Assembly (NCBI GenBank): GCA_045536155.1
Contig: JAZSMZ010000117.1
Coordinates: forward strand, 1 to 17,952
Direction of reading: 5' to 3'
DNA: 17,952 bases
DNA from: JAZQNC01 sp045536155
Lineage (GTDB): Bacteria > Bacillota > Clostridia > Oscillospirales > CAG-272
Positions 7,962 to 13,863 of the stretch are shown here, one piece after another. The notes under the pieces are model-generated. The model was not told the DNA's origin and searched no databases. It saw nothing but the letters and a program-made list of their open reading frames with translations. Positions within the stretch are counted from its first letter, which is position 1. Each line of letters starts with the position of its first letter. The position numbers and the translations under genes were made by a program.

Positions 7962-8558
7962 ATGAAAATGAATTTACCTAATAAATTGACGATTCTGAGA
8001 ATGATACTTTTGCCTTTTGTTATGGTATCGATAATTTTCCCGATCTTCCCGGGCGATATCCTCTGGCGACTTGTTGCCGCCGCCCTTTTCGGAATCACAT
8101 CACTTACCGACATGCTCGATGGCAAGATCGCACGAAAGTATAATCTCGTAACCGATTTCGGCAAATTCCTCGACCCGCTTGCCGACAAAATGCTCGTCAT
8201 CGGCACAATGATCGCCATCATGATCCGCTTCGGCAGCAACAGCCTTTTCCTTTGCGTGTTCGGCTGGGCTCTCTTTATCGTAACGATGCGCGAGCTTGCC
8301 ATAACCTCGCTTCGCATGATCGCCGCCTCCAAGGCAGGCAAGGTCATCGCCGCTGCATGGCTGGGCAAGGTTAAAACGGTAACACAGATAGTCTGCTTGC
8401 TCACCGTCCTGCTCGAAGGCGTTATCTGCGCCATTTTTCAAATCGACACTCACATGATCTTAAGCTATCTTACCACCGTCGTCATGCTCGTAATGACACT
8501 CTGGTCGGGACTTGACTATTTCTTCAAGTATCTCCCTCTGTTGAAAGAGGAAAACTAA
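7962..8558 (+). CDS. pgsA: CDP-diacylglycerol-glycerol-3-phosphate 3-phosphatidyltransferase
   Basis: PgsA makes phosphatidylglycerophosphate from CDP-diacylglycerol and glycerol-3-phosphate in the membrane, the committed step to phosphatidylglycerol and cardiolipin. The 198-residue protein is mostly hydrophobic, with several membrane segments. The CDP-alcohol phosphatidyltransferase motif is complete: D50-xx-D53-G54-xx-A57-R58-x8-G67-xxx-D71-xxx-D75. GGAGGA at 7945-7950 favours the ATG at 7962 over a second ATG at 7968. It is the last gene of the recA operon, followed by a hairpin. The motif alone does not exclude other alcohol acceptors, but the length and link to rimO/recA fit PgsA. Confidence 0.94.
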   Translation: MKMNLPNKLTILRMILLPFVMVSIIFPIFPGDILWRLVAAALFGITSLTDMLDGKIARKYNLVTDFGKFLDPLADKMLVIGTMIAIMIRFGSNSLFLCVFGWALFIVTMRELAITSLRMIAASKAGKVIAAAWLGKVKTVTQIVCLLTVLLEGVICAIFQIDTHMILSYLTTVVMLVMTLWSGLDYFFKYLPLLKEEN

Positions 8559-8568
8559 GTAAAAAAGC

Positions 8569-8620
8569 AAGCGTGAAAATCTCAGTTCAAGCAGCACACC
8601 GATTTTCACGCTTTCGTTTT
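8569..8620 (+). terminator. Terminator after pgsA
   Basis: A perfect 13-bp stem pairs 8569-8581 with 8601-8613 around a 19-base loop, followed by a T-rich tail (TTCGTTTT). The loop is long and the tail is interrupted, so termination may be partial. It starts 10 bases after the pgsA stop codon. Confidence 0.7.
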
Positions 8621-8633
8621 ATCTGTTTATAAT
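8605..8633 (+). promoter_or_regulatory. Possible promoter of pdp inside the pgsA terminator
   Basis: TATAAT at 8628-8633 is a perfect -10. At 17 bp spacing the -35 is TTCACG (8605-8610), a 4/6 match that lies within the descending arm of the pgsA terminator. Confidence 0.45.
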
Positions 8634-8653
8634 AATTATTTACGAGGTAAAAA

Positions 8654-9961
8654 ATGCATATTCTTGATATAATCGAAGCAAAGCGCGACGGATTGGCCCT
8701 TTCCGAGGAGCAGATATCCTTCTTTGTCGAGGGAGTTGCCAACCACTCTTTTCCCGACTATCAGATCTCGGCGTTTTTGATGGCCGCCTTCATTCGCGGA
8801 CTCAACGAAGAAGAAAGCGCCCACCTGACACGAAAAATGGCCGAAACGGGTGACACTGTCGATCTCGGATTCGCGGGCGGAAAGGTGGCAGATAAGCACT
8901 CGTCGGGCGGCGTTGGCGACAAAACAACGCTTGCTGTTGCTCCCATGGTGTCCGCTTGCGGATTGAAGGTTGCAAAAATGTCGGGCAGAGGACTCGGCTT
9001 TACCGGCGGCACTCTCGACAAGCTCGAATCGATTCCCGGCTTTTCGGTCAACATTACCGCCGATGAGTTCAAAAAATACGTCTCACGCGACGGAATTTCG
9101 GTAATCGGGCAGACAACTACAGTAGCCCCCGTTGATAAAGTGCTTTACAAGCTGCGCGATGTCACGGGCACCGTTCCCTCCATCCCCCTCATCGCCGCCA
9201 GCATAATGAGCAAAAAGCTGGCCGTAAATTCGGATGCAATCGTGCTCGATGTCAAAACTGGCAGCGGCGCATTTATGAAAACGGTCGAAGAATCCACCGC
9301 TCTCGCCGAAAAGATGGTGCAGATCGGTCTTTCAAACGGACGCAAGACGGTCGCCGCCGTCACTGATATGAGCAATCCGCTCGGACACGAGGTGGGCAAT
9401 TCTCTCGAGGTTATCGAAGCTGTAGAAACGCTCAAGGGCAACGGGCCCGACGACTTTACCGAGCTTTGCATGACCATTGCCACCCTCATGCTCACCTCGA
9501 GCGGCCTTTACCCCGACGAAGAATCGGCACGTGCAAAGCTTAACGAGGTCATCGCCGACGGCTCGGCTCTCGGCAAGTTCCGCCAGATGGTGCAAAACCA
9601 AGGCGGAGACGTGCGCTATGTCGATAATCCCTCCCTCTTTGAAAAGGCATCTATAATCGAGGGCTTTGTCGCCGAGCGCGACGGATATATCGGCGCAATC
9701 GAAACAGAGGCGATCGGACGCGCATCGACCGCTCTCGGCGCAGGAAGATACACCGCCGAGGATGTCATCGATTTTGCCGCAGGCATAACCGTTGAAAAGA
9801 AGGTGGGCGATTACGTCAAAGAGGGCGACGTATTGCTCTATCTGCACACAAATCGCCTTGAGAGCCTCGCCGAGGCAAAAGAGATATTGGCAAACGCCTA
9901 CACGATAAGCGACAGCGAATGCAAACGCGCACCCATCGTGCATAAAATTATAAGAGGATAA
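8654..9961 (+). CDS. pdp: Pyrimidine-nucleoside phosphorylase
   Basis: This cytosolic enzyme splits uridine, thymidine or deoxyuridine with phosphate into base and (deoxy)ribose-1-phosphate for salvage. The 435-residue product is full length. The N-terminal alpha domain is followed by the phosphate-binding KHSSGGVGDKTT (81-92) and the signature GRGLGFTGGTLDKLESIPG (111-129). R168, S183 and K187 align with the pyrimidine-binding R171, S186 and K190 of E. coli thymidine phosphorylase, so activity is expected. GAGGTA at 8644-8649 supports the start. Thymidine phosphorylase (deoA) is very similar; the firmicute setting favours the broader Pdp type. It stands alone, without the deoC, cdd or nucleoside transporter genes that often accompany it. 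Confidence 0.93.
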   Translation: MHILDIIEAKRDGLALSEEQISFFVEGVANHSFPDYQISAFLMAAFIRGLNEEESAHLTRKMAETGDTVDLGFAGGKVADKHSSGGVGDKTTLAVAPMVSACGLKVAKMSGRGLGFTGGTLDKLESIPGFSVNITADEFKKYVSRDGISVIGQTTTVAPVDKVLYKLRDVTGTVPSIPLIAASIMSKKLAVNSDAIVLDVKTGSGAFMKTVEESTALAEKMVQIGLSNGRKTVAAVTDMSNPLGHEVGNSLEVIEAVETLKGNGPDDFTELCMTIATLMLTSSGLYPDEESARAKLNEVIADGSALGKFRQMVQNQGGDVRYVDNPSLFEKASIIEGFVAERDGYIGAIETEAIGRASTALGAGRYTAEDVIDFAAGITVEKKVGDYVKEGDVLLYLHTNRLESLAEAKEILANAYTISDSECKRAPIVHKIIRG

Positions 9962-9966
9962 AAGAA

Positions 9967-10000
9967 AACGGCAGAGAAAAATCTCTGCCGTTATTTATTT
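9967..10000. terminator. Bidirectional terminator between convergent genes
   Basis: A perfect 11-bp stem (9967-9977 with 9982-9992) has an AAAA loop and is flanked by A-rich sequence on the left and T-rich on the right. It serves pdp on the plus strand and can also terminate the TIM-barrel gene from the minus strand, whose stop is only about 16 bases away. Confidence 0.85.
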
Positions 10001-10007
10001 GTCGGTT

Positions 10008-10832
10008 TTATCCCCTCGTCGATTTTCTTATATAATCGAGCGCGGCGTTGAGCCGATCAACTCCTACGCTGCCGTCCTCGTAAAGCGCGGGAGATTCGAG
10101 GGTGATACTGTTGTGATATATCGGACTGAGTCGGGCGAAATAATCGTCGAAATGCTCGCCTATCGCTCCCTCGCGGGGCATAAGTATGGGACGCAGACGC
10201 TTAAACTCGTCCTGCTTGCCGGCATAGTCGGAAATATGCATATGGCAAACGCGCCCGTCAAAATAACCGCGGTCAAATATTTCGTCCATCTGTCCGTGGA
10301 ACACTCCGAATCGTGTATCAAAAATAAATCGGGCATCGGGGTGTTTTTCTGTTATCTTATCCCAATGCAAAAGCGGATCGTGATACATACACGGAATGTT
10401 TTCGATCAATGTTTCAAGCGAATGGCGCGCCGATATTTCATATATCTGTTCCAGCGCGCTGATGTTGTGCTCAATATCGCGGTCCGAATTCGGATATCCA
10501 CCCCAGAGATGAAGCACCAGCTTTTTCGCACCGACGCATTCGCCCACCTGACAGCTCAGCTCATAAAGGCGGATCGCCTCGTCATAATCGTCCTCGCCTC
10601 CGTTTGAAAGGAGCACCCCGATATTCTTGTCTGAATGTATAACATCAAAGATGCAGTCGGATGCCGACAAAAAGCTTTTCACGTCGTCGAGATACGGATA
10701 CCATATATGGAGCATCATAAGCTCGAGCGCATCGCATCTCAGCTCCTTTGCGTATGCGGGAATTTTGCGATAATCATAGCCGTTTTCCGGTCCGATATAT
10801 GTGCCGGTCGAGCACAGAATCCTGTTGTTCAT
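10008..10832 (-). CDS. Xylose isomerase-like TIM-barrel protein (AP endonuclease 2 superfamily)
   Basis: A 274-residue protein of the sugar isomerase/endonuclease IV-like TIM-barrel superfamily. Visible motifs at strand ends are LHLWGG (H108), LIENIP (E144), FIFDTRFGVFHG (D172, H179), HMHISDYAG (H197/H199) and ITLESPAL (E246), the expected set of metal-binding acidic and histidine residues. The start at 10832 is preferred over 10856 because AAGGGGCGG lies about 9 bases upstream, whereas 10856 has no ribosome binding site and falls about 14 bases from the predicted transcription start. The substrate is unknown; sugar isomerisation or epimerisation and phosphodiester cleavage occur in this fold. 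It is monocistronic, convergent with pdp and divergent from rny. A link to pdp through pentose phosphate metabolism is only conjecture. Confidence 0.75.
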   Translation of the reverse strand: MNNRILCSTGTYIGPENGYDYRKIPAYAKELRCDALELMMLHIWYPYLDDVKSFLSASDCIFDVIHSDKNIGVLLSNGGEDDYDEAIRLYELSCQVGECVGAKKLVLHLWGGYPNSDRDIEHNISALEQIYEISARHSLETLIENIPCMYHDPLLHWDKITEKHPDARFIFDTRFGVFHGQMDEIFDRGYFDGRVCHMHISDYAGKQDEFKRLRPILMPREGAIGEHFDDYFARLSPIYHNSITLESPALYEDGSVGVDRLNAALDYIRKSTRG

Positions 10833-10876
10833 CTGTAATACCGCCCCTTTTTGCATTGATTCATCTTAATCTGTAT

Positions 10877-10905
10877 ATTATATCACACCGCGGCGAAAAA
10901 AACAA
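10877..10905 (-). promoter_or_regulatory. Promoter of the TIM-barrel gene
   Basis: On the minus strand, TTGTTT (10905-10900), 17 bases, and perfect TATAAT (10882-10877). The expected start is near 10870, giving a leader of about 38 bases to the ATG at 10832. Confidence 0.7.
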
Positions 10906-10974
10906 TATTTTGTGTGCAAATTATATGTGCACGTGAAAAAATGCCATCTTTTTTGATTTGTTCAACATATTCTG

Positions 10975-11003
10975 TTGACAAACCGTTTCGTTTATATTAA
11001 AAT
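10975..11003 (+). promoter_or_regulatory. rny promoter
   Basis: TTGACA at 10975-10980, 17 bases, TAAAAT at 10998-11003. It gives an untranslated leader of about 120-140 bases. An imperfect inverted repeat, TTGTTCAACA (10958-10967) against TGTTGACAA (10974-10982), overlaps the -35 box and could be a regulator site; this is weak evidence. Confidence 0.75.
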
Positions 11004-11129
11004 AGTAGTATTGTGGTATAGTATATGCTGCCCACAGTGTATCATCATGCCGCGGTGCACCTCAACATCGCGGATCCAGAGTAGAAAAATTTTACATTTC
11101 GCAGATATACTAAAAGCAATTAATTATAA

Positions 11130-12701
11130 ATGGTCAAGGAGGTGTTCAACATTACTGCACAAGCTATAATAGTAGCAATCATTACGGCAATCGTATTTTC
11201 GGTTATATTCTTTTTCATCGGTATTCAGTATCGTCGTAAAATAGGCGAAGCCAAGATCGGCTCTGCCGAGGCTCAGGCCGCAAAGATTATTGAAGAAGGC
11301 GAAAAGCTGGCCGAGCAGAAGAAAAAAGAAGCACTGCCCGAAGCAAAAGAAGAAATTCTACGTCAGAAAAACGATAGCGATCGCGAGATCAAAGAGCGCC
11401 GCGGCGAGCTGACACGCATGGAAAAACGTCTGCAAACCAAGGAAGAGTCTATCGAAAAGAAACTCGAATCGCTCGAGCATAAAGAAGAAACTCTCAACCG
11501 TAAGATCAAAGAAAACGAAACAGAAGCAGAAAAGATCAAAGAGACCATTGATCAGCAGCTTGCAAAGCTCGAAGAGATTGCAGGACTGACTGTTGCCCAG
11601 GCCCGCGAAGAACTGCTTTCCAAAATTGAAGACGACGTCCGCCATGATGCTGCCATGAAGATCATCGAGATCGAATCGCAGCTGCGCGAAAACGCCGACG
11701 AAAAAGCAAAAGAAATTATTTCGCTTGCAATCCAGCGCTGTGCCGCTGACCATGTTTCCGAATCGACAGTCTCGGTAGTTACCCTGCCGTCTGACGATAT
11801 GAAGGGACGCATCATCGGCCGCGAAGGTCGCAATATCAGAACCATTGAAACACTCACGGGAGTCGATCTCATCATCGACGATACCCCCGAAGCGATCACT
11901 GTATCCTGCTTCTGCCCCATCCGCCGCGAGGTTGCACGTCTCACTCTTGAAAAACTCATCTCGGATGGACGAATACATCCCGCACGCATCGAAGAAACCG
12001 TTGAAAAATCCAAACGCGAGGTCGATGCCGCAATCAAAGCCGCCGGTGAACAGGCCATATTCGATATCGGCATTCACGGCATTTCGGGCGAGCTCGTACG
12101 TCTGCTCGGCCGTCTCAAATACCGTACAAGCTACGGTCAGAACGTACTTATGCACTCTATCGAGGTTGCTCACCTTGCCGGCATTATCGCCGACGAGCTG
12201 GGTGTCGATTCCACCATTGCGAAGCGCGCAGGTCTGCTCCACGATATCGGTAAGGCCATGACCCAGGAGGTTGAAGGCTCGCATATCCAGATCGGTGTTG
12301 ACATTGCACGCAAGTACAAGGAAAGCCGCGACGTTATCCACGCTATCGAGGCACATCACAACGACGTTGAGCCCAGAACTCTCGTTGCAATGATCGTTCA
12401 GGCCGCCGATGCTATCTCCGCCGCAAGACCCGGTGCAAGACGCGAGGATCTTGAAAACTACATCAAGCGTCTCCAGAAGCTTGAGGAAATTTCGACCTCC
12501 TTTGCAGGCGTTGAAAAGGCATTTGCCATCCAGGCAGGACGCGAGATCCGCATAATGGTCAAGCCCGAAGAGGTAAACGACGAACAGATGGTGCTTGTTG
12601 CACGTGAGATCGTCAAGAAGATCGAGGCAGGGCTTGAATATCCCGGTCAGATCAAGATCAATGTCATACGCGAAAGCCGCGCTATCGACTACGCAAAGTA
12701 A
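11130..12701 (+). CDS. rny: Ribonuclease Y
   Basis: RNase Y is the membrane-anchored endonuclease that starts mRNA decay in many Bacillota. Counting from ATG 11130 (523 residues), the parts are a membrane helix (about 12-32), a long charged coiled coil (about 40-200), a KH RNA-binding domain with GREG at 230-233, and an HD phosphohydrolase domain with H342 and H371-D372. Length and domain order match the family. The start is uncertain: no ribosome binding site precedes 11130, while AAGGAGGTG sits 8 bases before ATT at 11151. Starting there would give 516 residues and a short N-terminus before the membrane helix, as usual in RNase Y. The coordinates given use the conventional ATG. It has its own promoter and a strong, rather distant terminator. 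Confidence 0.95.
   Translation: MVKEVFNITAQAIIVAIITAIVFSVIFFFIGIQYRRKIGEAKIGSAEAQAAKIIEEGEKLAEQKKKEALPEAKEEILRQKNDSDREIKERRGELTRMEKRLQTKEESIEKKLESLEHKEETLNRKIKENETEAEKIKETIDQQLAKLEEIAGLTVAQAREELLSKIEDDVRHDAAMKIIEIESQLRENADEKAKEIISLAIQRCAADHVSESTVSVVTLPSDDMKGRIIGREGRNIRTIETLTGVDLIIDDTPEAITVSCFCPIRREVARLTLEKLISDGRIHPARIEETVEKSKREVDAAIKAAGEQAIFDIGIHGISGELVRLLGRLKYRTSYGQNVLMHSIEVAHLAGIIADELGVDSTIAKRAGLLHDIGKAMTQEVEGSHIQIGVDIARKYKESRDVIHAIEAHHNDVEPRTLVAMIVQAADAISAARPGARREDLENYIKRLQKLEEISTSFAGVEKAFAIQAGREIRIMVKPEEVNDEQMVLVAREIVKKIEAGLEYPGQIKINVIRESRAIDYAK
11136..11144 (+). promoter_or_regulatory. Near-perfect ribosome binding site inside the rny frame
   Basis: AAGGAGGTG lies at 11136-11144, downstream of the first in-frame ATG (11130) rather than upstream of it. 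The GGAGG core ends 8 bases before an in-frame ATT codon at 11151. The site therefore points to ATT 11151 as start, or else to an ATG used without a Shine-Dalgarno sequence. GTG 11142 overlaps the site and cannot be served by it. Confidence 0.7.
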
Positions 12702-12733
12702 ATTGATGCTACTTTGCCCGGAGCAATTCTCCG
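12693..12733 (+). repeat. Two hairpins at the rny stop codon
   Basis: GCAAAGTA (12693-12700) pairs perfectly with TACTTTGC (12710-12717), spanning the TAA at 12699-12701. CGGAG (12719-12723) then pairs with CTCCG (12729-12733). Neither is followed by T, so they are not terminators. They may shield the mRNA 3' end. Confidence 0.5.
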
Positions 12734-12883
12734 AAATCAGCAATGCCCATTTTACAGTAATATTCATCGCTCAATGCCGCAAGATGCGGACTACGGGCTT
12801 ATATATAGAATTAATATAGAGCTACAACGAAATGTAATAGGCAATTCGCCGTTTTGATATATTAATTTTACGAATATGAAGCT

Positions 12884-12922
12884 AAAAAGGAGCTTCGCCT
12901 GCGGCGGAGCTCCTTTTTCTTT
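12884..12922. terminator. Strong symmetric terminator, rny side
   Basis: A 16-bp stem (12884-12899 with 12903-12918, one G-U pair) has a 3-base loop; its arms end in AAAAA and TTTTT. It can act from either strand. It lies 182 bases after the rny stop, so the rny mRNA would carry a long 3' untranslated region. Confidence 0.9.
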
Positions 12923-12925
12923 TCC

Positions 12926-12966
12926 AAAAACATGAGGGACGCCTTCTTTACGACGTCCCTCGTTTT
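12926..12966 (-). terminator. Terminator oriented for minus-strand transcription
   Basis: A 10-bp stem pairs 12932-12941 with 12954-12963, one G-U pair included. Read on the minus strand it is followed by one G and TTTTT (12930-12926). On the plus strand the tail is only a few T. It therefore best fits transcripts coming from the right, where the orphan promoter at 13545-13573 lies. Confidence 0.65.
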
Positions 12967-13538
12967 ACAAAATTAATTATTTCTTATTCGTATGAAAGTT
13001 TTGCGGTGTTTTCGCTTTTATATATTACACTTCTTCACCTATATACGCCGCACGGTCATCGTGACACGCCGGCATCAAAACATCAGCTTTTTCAGCTTTT
13101 AACCTTTTTTATAACTACGTATTTAAATTCTGATTTGTGAAAAATACTTTTTTAGCATCCGTCAATCCATGCTTGAATGCACTAAATTAATGGGCCGTGG
13201 CAGATCAGCAATCTCCGCGGACGTCCATTTACAAAACAATTCGGATTGCAAAAAGTATATGCGGTGTTTTTCGTATTCAATTGTCCTTGCGGCGCATAGA
13301 CCGTCGGAACTCTTAACTGTCTGCGCGGTCTACGCGCATAAATGAATACGTTTGATGCGATACGGCAGGGTTTGGTTCAGAACGTATTCCTTATGTATCA
13401 GATAACATACATTGCTTCGCAGCTCCATTGCCATATACATCTCACCTCTACTTCCTTTCATGAACTGCTTCTTTGGGGGACCGCCTCATTGTCTGCTTTT
13501 CATCTTTGTCGGCTTCTTTGTTGTCCTCCCCTCTGAAC
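12926..13538 (-). ncRNA. Candidate structured non-coding RNA or small-ORF transcript
   Basis: The unit is defined by the consensus promoter at 13545-13573 and the minus-strand terminator ending near 12926, about 0.61 kb. The predicted first bases, GUUCAGA (13538-13532), pair perfectly with UCUGAAC (13381-13375), closing a domain of 164 nt. Next comes a hairpin in which CGTATTCA (13350-13343) pairs with TGAATACG (13279-13272) and, inside it, GCGCGTAGACCG (13337-13326) pairs with CGGTCTATGCGC (13303-13292, one G-U). Further stems occupy 13191-13227 and 13155-13180. I do not recognise the family; 6S RNA would fit the strong promoter and a closing 5'-3' stem, but I cannot confirm it. A 34-codon frame at 13434-13330 with GAGGTG 8 bases upstream is an alternative product. 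Confidence 0.35.
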
Positions 13539-13544
13539 GTCTTT

Positions 13545-13573
13545 ATTATAGCACGAAAATTGTTAATTGTCAA
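13545..13573 (-). promoter_or_regulatory. Perfect consensus promoter without an assigned gene
   Basis: On the minus strand TTGACA (13573-13568), 17 bases, TATAAT (13550-13545). Both boxes and the spacing are ideal. Transcription should start near 13538 and run left, away from proS, toward the minus-oriented terminator at 12926-12963. Confidence 0.8.
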
Positions 13574-13637
13574 GGAATTTCACATAAAAATTTTAATTTC
13601 GTCCAAAGTTAACATTTTTAACCGCCATTTTTGGTTA

Positions 13638-13669
13638 TTTTGCTCCCGCCCTGCGGCAGGGCGGCAAAA
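13638..13669. repeat. GC-rich palindrome upstream of proS
   Basis: CCGCCCTG (13646-13653) and CAGGGCGG (13657-13664) form a perfect 8-bp stem with a CGG loop, extended by TTTTG/CAAAA (13638-13642, 13665-13669) with a 3-base bulge. The A/T flanks make it terminator-like on both strands. It may insulate proS from the left, or be a dispersed intergenic palindrome. Confidence 0.55.
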
Positions 13670-13758
13670 GTTGATAGCTGTTCGCGATAAGCAATTGTTC
13701 ATCATACGAAGAATATTCCAAGATGCTCCCATTCGGGTGCCCGAACTGCTCTAACCCC

Positions 13759-13787
13759 TTGACACCGCGCATTAATTGTGCTAAACT
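13759..13787 (+). promoter_or_regulatory. proS promoter with extended -10
   Basis: TTGACA at 13759-13764, 17 bases, TAAACT at 13782-13787, with TG at 13779-13780 forming an extended -10. The transcript would start near 13794 with a leader of about 70 bases. No T-box leader (stem-loop plus the AGGGTGGNACCGCG-type box) is present. Confidence 0.78.
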
Positions 13788-13811
13788 AATAACGATTATA
13801 ATCAGTTATTA
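13787..13811 (+). promoter_or_regulatory. Palindrome covering the proS transcription start
   Basis: TAATAAC-GATTA (13787-13798) is followed directly by its complement TAATC-a-GTTATTA (13799-13811) with one extra A. The 12-bp inverted repeat starts on the last base of the -10 box and covers the start site. It is placed as a repressor operator would be. Without a loop it is less likely to work as an RNA hairpin, though a looser one could form. Confidence 0.5.
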
Positions 13812-13863
13812 CATATATAAAATATAAAATAAATTCAAATGTAAAAGGAACGGTTTAAGAATA

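Larger units (their letters stand above)
12702..13758. other. Long intergenic region without a convincing protein gene
   Basis: Between rny and the proS promoter lies about 1.06 kb in which I find no reading frame resembling a known protein. Plus-strand frames in 13342-13754 lack ribosome binding sites and protein-like composition. The region holds two terminators on the left, a minus-strand consensus promoter on the right (13545-13573), hairpins at 13155-13180, 13191-13227, 13272-13350 and 13638-13669, and AT-rich DNA elsewhere. The 11-base word TGCGGTGTTTT occurs at 13002 and 13260. No tRNA, rRNA, tmRNA, RNase P or SRP signature was recognised. Confidence 0.7.

Noticed and set aside
9999..10607. 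202-codon plus-strand frame opposite the TIM-barrel gene
   Set aside because: It starts inside the pdp terminator region and mirrors the TIM-barrel coding frame, which has conserved motifs and a promoter.
11358..12767. 469-codon open frame antisense to rny
   Set aside because: The plus-strand frame is unmistakably RNase Y; the antisense frame has no plausible start context and its composition follows from codon bias of rny.
13270..13538. Assignment of the orphan RNA as tmRNA, RNase P RNA or SRP RNA
   Set aside because: None of the conserved core sequences of these RNAs was found on either strand; 6S RNA could not be confirmed or excluded by eye.
13342..13754. Overlapping plus-strand frames of 64-93 codons upstream of proS
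   Set aside because: They lack ribosome binding sites, have unbiased composition, and run through the minus-strand promoter and GC-rich palindrome; they look like chance frames.
13788..13863. T-box riboswitch ahead of proS
   Set aside because: The leader is only about 70 bases, with no T-box motif or terminator/antiterminator pair.
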